Source: Anoxybacteroides rupiense
GTDB lineage: Bacteria > Bacillota > Bacilli > Bacillales > Anoxybacillaceae
Direction: 5' to 3'
Assembly: GCF_014196195.1 (NCBI RefSeq)
Contig: NZ_JACIDF010000017.1
Coordinates: 1 to 41,369 of the forward strand
DNA length: 41,369 nucleotides
Made by a program: the position numbers and the translations under genes. The notes beneath the pieces are model-generated. The model worked only from the letters and a program-made list of their open reading frames with translations, made no database searches and was not told where the DNA came from. Positions within the stretch are counted from its first letter, which is position 1; every line of letters starts with the position of its first letter. Positions 17,188-24,871 of this stretch are shown here, piece after piece.

Positions 17188-17460
17188 TTATCGCAGAGTA
17201 GATTCATTGCCCGGTTGGAGAAAAGAAGCGATAAACGTCCATGCTTCTTGCTCATCCTCCCCGTCGACCATCACTTTGATGGTTTGCCCTTCGGAGATGG
17301 CCACACTCATCAGATGAAGGATGCTTTTTGCATTAATCTTTTGTTGGCCGATCACAAGCTCCAGCTTGCTTTGATATTGGCTGGCTTGTTGGACAAGCTG
17401 GGCCGCTGGTCGGGCATGGAGCCCGTTTTCAATGGTGACGGTCACTTCTTTTTCGATCAT
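17188..17460 (-). CDS. HPr-like phosphocarrier protein dedicated to the dha operon
   Basis: 90 residues from the ATG at 17460 (AGGAG eight bases upstream; a GTG three codons earlier is too close). The active-site segment is TIENGLHARPAAQLVQQA, with the phospho-His in GLHARP. The second conserved segment INAKSILHLMSVAISEGQ keeps a Ser at the position phosphorylated by HPr kinase in Gram-positive HPr. It is the last gene of dhaK-dhaL-dhaM, 24 bases after dhaM. In E. coli the HPr domain is fused within DhaM; here it is separate. It probably passes PEP-derived phosphate from enzyme I to DhaM. It could partly substitute for general HPr, but its place in the operon argues for a private role. Confidence 0.88.
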   Translation of the reverse strand: MIEKEVTVTIENGLHARPAAQLVQQASQYQSKLELVIGQQKINAKSILHLMSVAISEGQTIKVMVDGEDEQEAWTFIASFLQPGNESTLR

Positions 17461-17484
17461 TGGGTTCACTCCTCAAATGTTTGA

Positions 17485-17877
17485 CTAGCGGTGAATTTTC
17501 ACAAGTTCCTTTGCACTTTCGCTCGCCCGGACGACTTCTGACAACGAGCTTCCTAAGCCGGCCTCCACGACCGCTGCATAGGCTCCTTCTACGAGAGGGG
17601 CGTCGGCTATCTTGATGTTTTCGTGCGGCTCCAGCATTTCAAGGGCCATTTCCGCATTGATAAGTGCGCTCCCTAAATCAAATAAGACCACAACGCCTTT
17701 TTCGGAATAGACGGATTCAATCGCTGTTTGGATGTCGAGTGCATTGGTTCCGATCCCGCCTTCCGCTCCTCCGGCGATGGCGATCGGTACGTCAGGCTGA
17801 ACTTGGCTCAGCAGTTTTTTTAACCCGCTGACAATTTCATAGCTGTGCGAGATTAAGACAAGGCTGACATATTTCAT
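17485..17877 (-). CDS. dhaM: Dihydroxyacetone kinase phosphotransferase subunit (EIIA-Dha)
   Basis: 130 residues of the EIIA-Dha/mannose-EIIA fold: MKYVSLVLISHSYEIVSGLK with the phosphorylatable His9, and GGIGTNALDIQTAIE, VVLFDLGSALINAEMALEML. It transfers phosphate from HPr to the ADP bound on DhaL. It is the single-domain Gram-positive form. The start overlaps the dhaL stop by four bases (ATGA), indicating translational coupling. Confidence 0.95.
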   Translation of the reverse strand: MKYVSLVLISHSYEIVSGLKKLLSQVQPDVPIAIAGGAEGGIGTNALDIQTAIESVYSEKGVVVLFDLGSALINAEMALEMLEPHENIKIADAPLVEGAYAAVVEAGLGSSLSEVVRASESAKELVKIHR

Positions 17878-18503
17878 GGGGCTGACTCTCCTTTTTCGAA
17901 TGATTCAGCTAAAGAAGCAAATAGTAAATAAGAGGAAACGGCTCCGGGATCAAGATGGCCGACAGACCGCCTTCCTAAATAAGCCGCCCGGCCCTTTTTT
18001 GCTTCCAGCTCTTTCGTATCTTCCATTTTTTCTTTCGATAAATCCACCAATTCGTTTGCACGAATCGTTTCATGGCTTTTCATCCACGCGATGACCGGAT
18101 CCCACACATCGATCATCGTCTTGTCTCCGACTTGTGCCTTTCCCCGCATTTTGAGCCCGTCCAAGGCGGCTGAGAACGCCGCAACGAAAGCGTTCCTATC
18201 CGCTTCTTTTCGGTCTTTAAGAACAAGAGAAGCTTTCATAAAAGCCGTTCCATATAATGGGCCTGAAGCTCCGCCTACCTTCGCAATGAGCGTCATGCCG
18301 ACATCTTTAAACAACGAACCGAGGTCATCGTAGTGGCTGTTTGCGATTTTGCTGGCCGCTTCTTGAAGTCCCCGCGCCATATTCAAACCATGATCTCCAT
18401 CGCCGATGGCTTGATCCAGTTCCGTTAAATACGCTTTATTTTCTTGAATTTTGTCGTTCAACCGTTTGATCCATTTTTTCGCTTGTTCTACATCCCATAA
18501 CAT
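17874..18503 (-). CDS. dhaL: Dihydroxyacetone kinase, nucleotide-binding subunit
   Basis: 209 residues. Motifs of the all-helical ADP-binding barrel are present: LDQAIGDGDHGLNMARG with the Mg-binding aspartates, GGASGPLYGTAFMKA, and HLDPGAVSSYLLF near the C-terminus. In PTS-dependent systems DhaL carries a tightly bound ADP that is recharged by DhaM and phosphorylates dihydroxyacetone on DhaK. ATG at 18503 follows AAAGGAGGG. It overlaps dhaM and lies 49 bases after dhaK. Confidence 0.96.
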   Translation of the reverse strand: MLWDVEQAKKWIKRLNDKIQENKAYLTELDQAIGDGDHGLNMARGLQEAASKIANSHYDDLGSLFKDVGMTLIAKVGGASGPLYGTAFMKASLVLKDRKEADRNAFVAAFSAALDGLKMRGKAQVGDKTMIDVWDPVIAWMKSHETIRANELVDLSKEKMEDTKELEAKKGRAAYLGRRSVGHLDPGAVSSYLLFASLAESFEKGESAP

Positions 18504-18552
18504 GATGGATCTCCCTCCTTTTTTAGCGGCGACTGATCAAAAAGTAAAGTCG

Positions 18553-19548
18553 TTATTTTTTGAAAGCAATGGTGTCCGCTTGCGCATCGAGCAGTTCGCT
18601 GAGCTGGTCGTCTAATTTTAATAATGAAATAGAGCAGCCGGCCATTTCGAGCGAGGTCATAAATTCGCCGACGAACGTTTCATGTATATGGATGCGCTTT
18701 TCTCTTAAAATCTCGGAAACTTTTTTATGGATAATATACAATTCCATTAATGGCGTGGCGCCTAAGCCGTTGATCATGACCGCCACCTTGTCGTGTTCCT
18801 TCAACGGCAAGTCCTCGAGAATGTTGTTGAGAAGGATTTGGGCGATTTCATCCGCCGATTGGATGGAGGTTTTTTCGATGCCGGGCTCTCCATGGATTCC
18901 CATGCCGATTTCGATCTCATTTTCACCCAGTTCAAATCCCGGTTTTCCAGCTGCGGGAACGGTGCAAGGAGTTAGGGCCATTCCCATGGATCGCACATTT
19001 TCCACTGTTTTCTTCGCGACTGCTTCCACCTCTGCGAGCGTGGCCCCTTGCTCCGCTAGAGCACCGGCGATTTTGTGGACGAACACGGTACCGGCGATGC
19101 CCCGTCGGCCTGTGGTGTATGTACTATCTTCTACCGCCACATCGTCATTTACCACCACTTTTGCGACCTGGATTCCTTCTGCTTCCGCCATTTCCGCCGC
19201 CATTTCAAAATTCATCATATCCCCGGTGTAATTTTTGATAATGAGCAACACGCCTTTTCCGCTATCGACCGCTTGGATCGCTGCCAAAATTTGATCGGGG
19301 GTGGGGGACGTGAACACTTCACCGCATACGGCTCCATCAAGCATGCCTTTGCCGACATATCCGGCGTGCGCCGGCTCGTGACCGCTTCCGCCGCCACTGA
19401 TGACGCCGACTTTCCCGGAAACCGGAGCGTCTTTTCTAATCATGACGTTCGTGTCTGGCAATCTTTTTAGTTTATCAGAATGGGCTTCTACCATTCCTGC
19501 CAGCATGTCATCGACTACTTGGTTCGGGTCATTGATTAATTTTTTCAT
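18553..19548 (-). CDS. dhaK: Dihydroxyacetone kinase, substrate-binding subunit
   Basis: 331 residues, ATG at 19548 preceded by GAGGAGG. GGGSGHEPAHAGYVGKGML is the glycine-rich loop, and GMGIHGEPG holds the His that binds dihydroxyacetone covalently as a hemiaminal. With DhaL and DhaM it converts dihydroxyacetone to dihydroxyacetone phosphate with PEP as the ultimate donor. It is the first structural gene after the regulator, behind a sigma-54 promoter. Confidence 0.97.
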   Translation of the reverse strand: MKKLINDPNQVVDDMLAGMVEAHSDKLKRLPDTNVMIRKDAPVSGKVGVISGGGSGHEPAHAGYVGKGMLDGAVCGEVFTSPTPDQILAAIQAVDSGKGVLLIIKNYTGDMMNFEMAAEMAEAEGIQVAKVVVNDDVAVEDSTYTTGRRGIAGTVFVHKIAGALAEQGATLAEVEAVAKKTVENVRSMGMALTPCTVPAAGKPGFELGENEIEIGMGIHGEPGIEKTSIQSADEIAQILLNNILEDLPLKEHDKVAVMINGLGATPLMELYIIHKKVSEILREKRIHIHETFVGEFMTSLEMAGCSISLLKLDDQLSELLDAQADTIAFKK

Positions 19549-19586
19549 AGACTTACCTCCTCTGAATGGTTTCTTTATTTTATAAC

Positions 19587-19603
19587 TGCAAAAATCATGC
19601 CAA
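19587..19603 (-). promoter_or_regulatory. Sigma-54 (-24/-12) promoter of dhaKLM-HPr
   Basis: Minus strand TTGGCATGATTTTTGCA: GG and GC dinucleotides at the correct spacing and a close match to TGGCAC-N5-TTGCA. Expected start near 19577, about 29 bases before dhaK. The adjacent regulator has the GAFTGA loop needed to contact sigma-54. Confidence 0.8.
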
Positions 19604-19605
19604 AA

Positions 19606-19634
19606 ATGAAAACGCTTTATTATAGCGTTTTCAT
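19606..19634. promoter_or_regulatory. Palindrome with cre-like half-sites upstream of the dhaK promoter
   Basis: ATGAAAACGCT-TTATTAT-AGCGTTTTCAT, perfect 11-base arms, at about -29 to -57 from the predicted start. Each arm extends into a cre-like sequence (e.g. TGAAAACGCTATAA, one mismatch to TGWAANCGNTNWCA), so CcpA repression is plausible. It could also terminate dhaR transcription. Confidence 0.55.
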
Positions 19635-19651
19635 CATGGGATGACGAATGC

Positions 19652-19691
19652 GTTGGGAAAAAGTATCAATTTGTTTGATACTTTTTCCCAA
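19652..19691. promoter_or_regulatory. 18-bp perfect inverted repeat, candidate activator site (UAS) inside the end of the regulator gene
   Basis: GTTGGGAAAAAGTATCAA, four bases, then its exact reverse complement. It spans the last codons and stop of the regulator gene, at about -75 to -114 from the predicted dhaK start, where sigma-54 activators usually bind. A related GTTGGGAAAAG occurs at about 21807 near the regulator's own promoter region. A hairpin terminator is the alternative, but no T-run follows. Confidence 0.6.
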
Positions 19692-21711
19692 CCAAGTGCT
19701 CCAAGCCGTATTCTCTTATTTTTTTGGCGGCCGTTTTATGAGTGATTCCCAGCGCTTGGGCCAGCTGGTTATAGCTCGGATAATACTGGCAGGCAAAAGC
19801 AAAAATTTGTTTTTCATATTCTTTGAAGGGCCGCACTTCGTTGCCCCAATCGATTGTCTGTTTCTCAGGCGTGTTTTGCTGTTCATGGCATGAAGGGTGG
19901 GAGAGGTAGTAAGGAAAATCCTTGCAGCGCAAAATATCGTCATCTGCGAGATTAAAGAGCCGTTCAATCACATTTTGCAATTCCCGAATATTCCCTGGCC
20001 AGTGGTAGCTAAGCAGAGATTCCATGAATCCTTTTTCGTAGCCCTTGATATTTTTTCCCAAACGCTCATTCAATTGCTGACGAAACGCTTCCACTAAGAG
20101 GGGAATATCTTCTTTTCTCGCCCTTAAAGGGGGGAGATGAATCGGCACGACATGGAGGCGATAATAAAGATCTTCGCGAAACCGCCCCTCGTCCACCATT
20201 TTTTTTAGATCGTGGTTGGTCGCGGCAATCACGCGAACATCCAATGGAATCGGCGCATATCCCCCGATTCGTTCCACTTCCTTTTCCTGTAGCACACGTA
20301 AAATTTTAGCTTGCAACTCCAAGCTTAAATCGCCAATTTCATCTAAAAAAATCGTTCCTTTATGAGCGAGTTCAAATTTTCCGCGGTGTGTTTTATACGC
20401 CCCGGTAAAGGCTCCTTTTTCATAGCCGAACAGCTCGCTTTCCATTAAATGAGGAGGGATGGCCGCGCAATTCACGCGAACTAATAGATGGTTCTTTCTA
20501 GAGCTGGCCTCATGGATCGCTTTCGCAACGAGTTCTTTTCCTGTGCCGCTTTCGCCTGTGATGATGACCGTTGAATCGGTTTTTGCCGCCTTTGCCGCGA
20601 TCGTTAACGATTCTTTAAGGATCTCGCTATTTCCGATGATTTGGTGAAAGGCTTCATGAACCCCTTGGTGTTTCGCCAGCTCTGACTCTAGGTATTTCGT
20701 TTTTTGCTCCATGAGATCAATTTTGTCAAGAAGTGTTCGAATATCATCGAAAGGAGTCAGCGTGGCGACTGCTCCGCGAAATGCGCCGTCCACAAACATC
20801 GGATTGATTTTCGTGATATAACTAGATTGTTGGTTTACTTGGATGAGCTTTACTAGCTGCTTTTCGGCTTTTTTCACGTGGTTCCATTCATGCGGGCCGA
20901 TGATCGATTGAATGTGGGGCCCGCCCTTGATCTTTTTTAGCAAAGCGTTCATTTCCTCATTCGTGTAGATCAACGTCCCATTTTCATCTGTTAATCCGAT
21001 CAAATCCGAGACCGATTTTAGAACGAGATGCAACCGTTGCTGCAGCTCTTTTACTTCATTTAATTCTTTGCTGATTTTCTCGATGGTTGATATATCTTGA
21101 AAAATCGCGACGGCTCCAATCACTTTTCCATTAAACATAATCGGGGAACGGGTGGTCAGCAGCGTATGATGATGGATCGTTTGTTTTCTCGATAATTCCG
21201 TTTTTCCCGTCTTTAGCACTTCATGCAGTCGGGAATGGGGGATGACTTCGTCTGCGCGCTGATTGATCAGCTCATGAGGATTGGTTTGCAAAAGCTGGGC
21301 TGCCCGCGCGTTGACGTAAGTAATGATATTGTCGCTATTGACCACGATGATTCCATTCGGTAAAGCTGAGATGGCTTCATGAAGGGTAAGGGAATTTTCC
21401 ATGAGAAGACGATCGGTTTCCGATTGCTGCGAGTCTTCAAGATCTGTTGGCGCAAAAAAGCTTTGAATTTGCTGGACGATCGAATCGTCAAGTTTTTCGG
21501 CAACGTGCAGGATAAATTCCTCTCCTTGGCCGATCTTTAAGGACACTAATGATAGCAGATTGTTCACCTGCACTTTTTGATCGCGATAAAGAACGTACGT
21601 CTTTTTCAGTGTTTCTTGATTCGGAAGCAGGTTTTGAAGCAGCGAAATGAACGCGGCCGCCATTCGGACGTGAAGGCCGTTCTTTTTATGGACGGTGAGT
21701 TTTAGAAACAT
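19666..21711 (-). CDS. Sigma-54-dependent activator with N-terminal HPr-like domain (DhaR-like)
   Basis: 681 residues; ATG at 21711 follows AGGGGGAAATAAA. Domains in order: HPr-like (about 1-90; VHKKNGLHVRMAAAFISLLQ with the His retained), PAS (about 105-215; ALPNGIIVVNSDNIITYVNA), a second PAS-like region (about 225-330), AAA+ (about 365-600) with Walker A TGESGTGKE, sigma-54 loop YEKGAFTGAYK, Walker B GTIFLDEIGD, and a Fis-type HTH at the end (YNQLAQALGITHKTAAKKI). In the HPr domain Pro after Arg is replaced (HVRM rather than HARP) and the regulatory-Ser position is Asn. It lies directly upstream of dhaK and presumably activates its -24/-12 promoter. E. coli DhaR has no HPr domain; sensing the phosphorylation state of DhaM or PTS proteins through it is inference. 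Confidence 0.88.
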   Translation of the reverse strand: MFLKLTVHKKNGLHVRMAAAFISLLQNLLPNQETLKKTYVLYRDQKVQVNNLLSLVSLKIGQGEEFILHVAEKLDDSIVQQIQSFFAPTDLEDSQQSETDRLLMENSLTLHEAISALPNGIIVVNSDNIITYVNARAAQLLQTNPHELINQRADEVIPHSRLHEVLKTGKTELSRKQTIHHHTLLTTRSPIMFNGKVIGAVAIFQDISTIEKISKELNEVKELQQRLHLVLKSVSDLIGLTDENGTLIYTNEEMNALLKKIKGGPHIQSIIGPHEWNHVKKAEKQLVKLIQVNQQSSYITKINPMFVDGAFRGAVATLTPFDDIRTLLDKIDLMEQKTKYLESELAKHQGVHEAFHQIIGNSEILKESLTIAAKAAKTDSTVIITGESGTGKELVAKAIHEASSRKNHLLVRVNCAAIPPHLMESELFGYEKGAFTGAYKTHRGKFELAHKGTIFLDEIGDLSLELQAKILRVLQEKEVERIGGYAPIPLDVRVIAATNHDLKKMVDEGRFREDLYYRLHVVPIHLPPLRARKEDIPLLVEAFRQQLNERLGKNIKGYEKGFMESLLSYHWPGNIRELQNVIERLFNLADDDILRCKDFPYYLSHPSCHEQQNTPEKQTIDWGNEVRPFKEYEKQIFAFACQYYPSYNQLAQALGITHKTAAKKIREYGLEHLVGKKYQTN

Positions 21712-21956
21712 TTTATTTCCCCCTTATGGATATTTTAACAGAGCGGCTTTTTAAAACCCTCATCCTAGATCCCGCATTTTCCCATGTTTTTATTATGTGA
21801 ATTGTTGGGAAAAGCGAGAAAGATTGGAGAAATCCTTCTTATCTCTATTATACGACAAAGGGGGATGCCTGGCATCGAAACGTGAAGGGAGAGGAATCTA
21901 TGCGCTGGGTCGCGGATATAGATGGAAAAAATTCATCGTATTTACATGCAAAAAAT
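21712..21956. promoter_or_regulatory. Divergent intergenic region between the dha regulator and glpD
   Basis: Must contain the promoter of the dha regulator (minus). GTTGGGAAAAGCG near 21807 shares GTTGGGAAAA with the arms of the 18-bp palindrome at 19652-19691, a possible autoregulatory site. No gene is supported. Confidence 0.4.
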
Positions 21957-22078
21957 TTTTCAGAAATCGAAAAATATGATACAATACATACAAAGTTAAT
22001 ATTCGGTTGGAGACAAGGAGAGACCACATAACATTGCGTCTGTAAAAGGAGCGTAGTGTGTATGTGGTCTCTTTTTTT
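21957..22078 (+). promoter_or_regulatory. glpD promoter and GlpP-type leader terminator
   Basis: TTTTCA, a 17-base spacer, TACAAT (21980-21985) gives a sigma-A promoter. The leader then contains GAGACCACATA (22020-22030) and TATGTGGTCTC (22061-22071) followed by a T-run to 22078: an intrinsic terminator about 35 bases before glpD, as in the GlpP-controlled glpD leader of B. subtilis. Confidence 0.8.
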
Positions 22079-22110
22079 CAACTTTTGACGGATCATAGGA
22101 GGAATCATTC

Positions 22111-23775
22111 ATGAAGAAACCTGTATTTGCACAGCAAAGACAAGAAATTTTAAGAGAGGTCGCAGGCAAAACCTTCGATGTCATCATTATTGGCGGCGGC
22201 ATTACCGGCGCGGGGATTGCGCTTGATGCAACGACAAGAGGAATGAGTGCCGTTTTATTTGAGATGCAGGATTTTGCCGCTGGAACCTCCAGTCGTTCCA
22301 CGAAGCTGGTGCATGGAGGGCTCCGTTATTTAAAGCAGCTGGAGGTGAAGCTCGTCGCTGAAGTGGGGAAAGAACGCGCGATTGTTTATGAAAACGGGCC
22401 GCATGTGACTTCGCCTGAATGGATGCTGCTGCCGATTTATAAAGGAGGAACCTTTGGTAAATGGAGCACCTCGATTGGACTAAGAATATACGATTATCTG
22501 GCGGATGTGAAAAAAAGCGAGCGAAGAACGATGTTGACGGCGTCGCAAACGATGGAGAAAGAACCGCTCTTAAAGCGAGAAGGATTATTAGGCGGGGGAT
22601 ATTATGTCGAGTATCGAACAGACGACGCACGCTTGACGATTGAAGTGATGAAAAAGGCAGTCGAATGCGGCGCCAAAGCGCTCAATTATGCCAAGGTCAA
22701 TGCGTTTATTTATGAGAAGGGGAGAGCTGTAGGGGTAAGCGTAGTGGATCAAATCACCGGAAAGTCCTATCAGGTTTTCGCGAAGAAAATCATCAACGCC
22801 ACTGGCCCTTGGGTCGATACTTTGCGGGAAAAAGATCACAGTTTGAAAGGAAAGCATCTGATTTTGTCAAAAGGCATTCACTTAGTGTTTGACAAAAGCC
22901 GTTTTCCATTAAAACAAGCGATCTATTTTGATACATCTGACGGCAGAATGGTGTTTGCCATTCCGCGTGATGGAAAAACATATGTTGGCACAACGGATAC
23001 GTTTTATGAGGGGGATCTGGCCCATCCGAAAATGACCGTGGAGGATCGCGATTATCTCCTTCGGGCGATTCATGATATGTTTCCAACGGTCGGCATTACC
23101 GCGGAAGATGTTGAATCCAGCTGGGCTGGACTCAGACCGTTGATTCATGAGGTAGGGAAAAGCCCGTCGGAAATCTCCCGAAAAGATGAGATTTGGACAG
23201 CAGATTCAGGTGTGATCACGATCGCCGGCGGAAAATTAACGGGATACCGCAAAATGGCGGAAACGATTGTGGATCGGGTCGCTCAATTGCTAAAAGAAGA
23301 AGGAAACGCCAGCTTTTCCCCTTGCCAAACGAAAAAGCTGCCCATTTCCGGGGGCGATTTCGGAGGCTCCGCCCATATGGAAACGTTTGTAGTCAAAAAA
23401 GCCGAACAGGGAGAAAAGGCGGGACTTTCGAGAAAACAGGCCGAACGATTGGCTCGCTTATATGGCACAAATGTAGACCGGGTGTTTGAATTAGCCGTTC
23501 AATTAAAGAAAGAAGCGGCCGAGCTTCAATTGCCGGTCGATGTGTTGGCTTCCCTTCAATATGGCCTGGAGGAAGAGATGGTTGTCAAACCGGAAGACTT
23601 CTTTATTCGAAGAACGGGAGCATTATTTTTCAATATTCATTTCGTTCGTCAATGGAAGGAATCGGTGATTCACTATATGGCGAAAACCTTGGAATGGAGT
23701 GAAGCGGAGCAACACCAGTATCAAAAAGAATTAGAAACATATTTGCATGATGCCGTCACACCTGTTCAAATATGA
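22111..23775 (+). CDS. glpD: Aerobic glycerol-3-phosphate dehydrogenase
   Basis: 554 residues, ATG at 22111 with AGGAGGAA upstream. The N-terminal FAD-binding fold is clear (FDVIIIGGGITGAGIALDAT), followed by SSRSTKLVHGGLRYLKQ and the C-terminal GVITIAGGKLTGYRKMAE. It oxidises glycerol 3-phosphate to dihydroxyacetone phosphate at the membrane and passes electrons to menaquinone. Size and motifs match Bacillus GlpD. Expression should depend on read-through of the leader terminator by GlpP. Confidence 0.97.
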   Translation: MKKPVFAQQRQEILREVAGKTFDVIIIGGGITGAGIALDATTRGMSAVLFEMQDFAAGTSSRSTKLVHGGLRYLKQLEVKLVAEVGKERAIVYENGPHVTSPEWMLLPIYKGGTFGKWSTSIGLRIYDYLADVKKSERRTMLTASQTMEKEPLLKREGLLGGGYYVEYRTDDARLTIEVMKKAVECGAKALNYAKVNAFIYEKGRAVGVSVVDQITGKSYQVFAKKIINATGPWVDTLREKDHSLKGKHLILSKGIHLVFDKSRFPLKQAIYFDTSDGRMVFAIPRDGKTYVGTTDTFYEGDLAHPKMTVEDRDYLLRAIHDMFPTVGITAEDVESSWAGLRPLIHEVGKSPSEISRKDEIWTADSGVITIAGGKLTGYRKMAETIVDRVAQLLKEEGNASFSPCQTKKLPISGGDFGGSAHMETFVVKKAEQGEKAGLSRKQAERLARLYGTNVDRVFELAVQLKKEAAELQLPVDVLASLQYGLEEEMVVKPEDFFIRRTGALFFNIHFVRQWKESVIHYMAKTLEWSEAEQHQYQKELETYLHDAVTPVQI

Positions 23776-24175
23776 TACTTGCCATCTCTGAAAGAATGTT
23801 GAGCCGGCATCCAAGGAAGCCTTGTAGAGCGCTTTTCTCTATAAGGCTTCTTTCGTTGAGAAACCATTCATTCAAAGTGGAAGTGTGTTGGTTACCCTTG
23901 ATGTGGAGTTTCATCGCATTTCCCCTCATACTCCTAGAACTCTTTTTTCCCTTTCGTATCGTTTGTCAAGACAAACAGACGGATCTGTTTAGCGATCTAA
24001 AACGCTGAAAACATTCAATGATAGAACCAATCGCTCACCCCATACGAAACCCATTTCATGTCCATTGAAAAATCAGGTATAATAAAAACAAATGTGATGA
24101 ATCCGGCAGATCATCCAATGAATAGGAAACATGGTGCTGGAATGTCGAAGATCGGCGGAAAAGCGTGGTGAAAAC
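23776..24175. other. glpD terminator and upstream region of the Bce module
   Basis: GGAAGCCTT...AAGGCTTCTTTC (about 23814-23857) is the glpD terminator. A TATAAT at 24078-24083 may be the -10 box of the response regulator gene, but no convincing -35 box is seen. No gene is supported. Confidence 0.55.
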
Positions 24176-24871
24176 ATGTTTAAAATTTTGCTTATTGAAG
24201 ACGATCTTACCCTCTTTCAAGAAATAAAAGAACGGTTGACGCAATGGACATACGAGGTGCGGGGCATTCGCGATTTTGGAAAAGTGATGGAGGAATGTTC
24301 TGCTTTTAAACCGGATTTAGTCATCATTGATATTCAGCTGCCCAAATTTGATGGGTTTCACTGGTGCCGCATGATCCGTTCCCATTCGAATGTTCCGATT
24401 TTGTTTTTATCGTCACGGGACCATCCGGCCGATATGGTGATGTCGATGCGGCTTGGGGCGGATGATTTTATCCAAAAGCCGTTTCATTTTGATGTGCTGA
24501 TTGCGAAAATACAAGCGATCCTTCGCAGAGTATATAATTATAGCACCGATCAAATGAAGTTGAAAACGTGGTGCGGCGCGACGATCGACTATGAAAAAAA
24601 TACCGTTACCAACGATCAAGGCACGATGGAATTAACTAAAAATGAAATATTGATCCTTAAACATTTGCTTCATAAGAAAAACAAAATTGTCACCCGGACC
24701 GAATTGATTAAGCAGCTATGGGAAGACGAGCGTTTTGTCAGCGACAATACATTAACGGTGAATGTCAACCGTTTGCGGAAAAAGCTGGATGAACTTGGCT
24801 TGGGCCGCTTGATTGAAACGAAAGTCGGACAGGGCTATATGGCAAAGGAAGAGGCCGCTATCGATGATTAA
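24176..24871 (+). CDS. bceR: Response regulator, BceR type
   Basis: 231 residues from the ATG at 24176 (MFKILLIEDDLTLFQEIKER). Receiver domain (1-115) with the acidic pair IEDD, phospho-Asp in LVIIDIQLPKFDG and the conserved Lys in FIQKPFHFD; then an OmpR/PhoB winged helix (about 130-225, ELTKNEILILKHLL, NTLTVNVNRLRKKLDELG). It overlaps the sensor kinase gene by eight bases and is followed by the ABC transporter genes, the standard Bce order. It should activate the transporter operon on exposure to a cell-wall-targeting peptide. Confidence 0.92.
   Translation: MFKILLIEDDLTLFQEIKERLTQWTYEVRGIRDFGKVMEECSAFKPDLVIIDIQLPKFDGFHWCRMIRSHSNVPILFLSSRDHPADMVMSMRLGADDFIQKPFHFDVLIAKIQAILRRVYNYSTDQMKLKTWCGATIDYEKNTVTNDQGTMELTKNEILILKHLLHKKNKIVTRTELIKQLWEDERFVSDNTLTVNVNRLRKKLDELGLGRLIETKVGQGYMAKEEAAIDD

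Noticed and set aside
18560-19231. Long plus-strand frame opposite dhaK
   Set aside because: Antisense shadow of a well-supported kinase gene; composition mirrors dhaK codon use.
22202-23148. Minus-strand frames opposite glpD
   Set aside because: Shadows of glpD with no start signals.
23772-24008. Plus-strand 78-codon frame after glpD
   Set aside because: It overlaps the glpD terminator and has no ribosome site.
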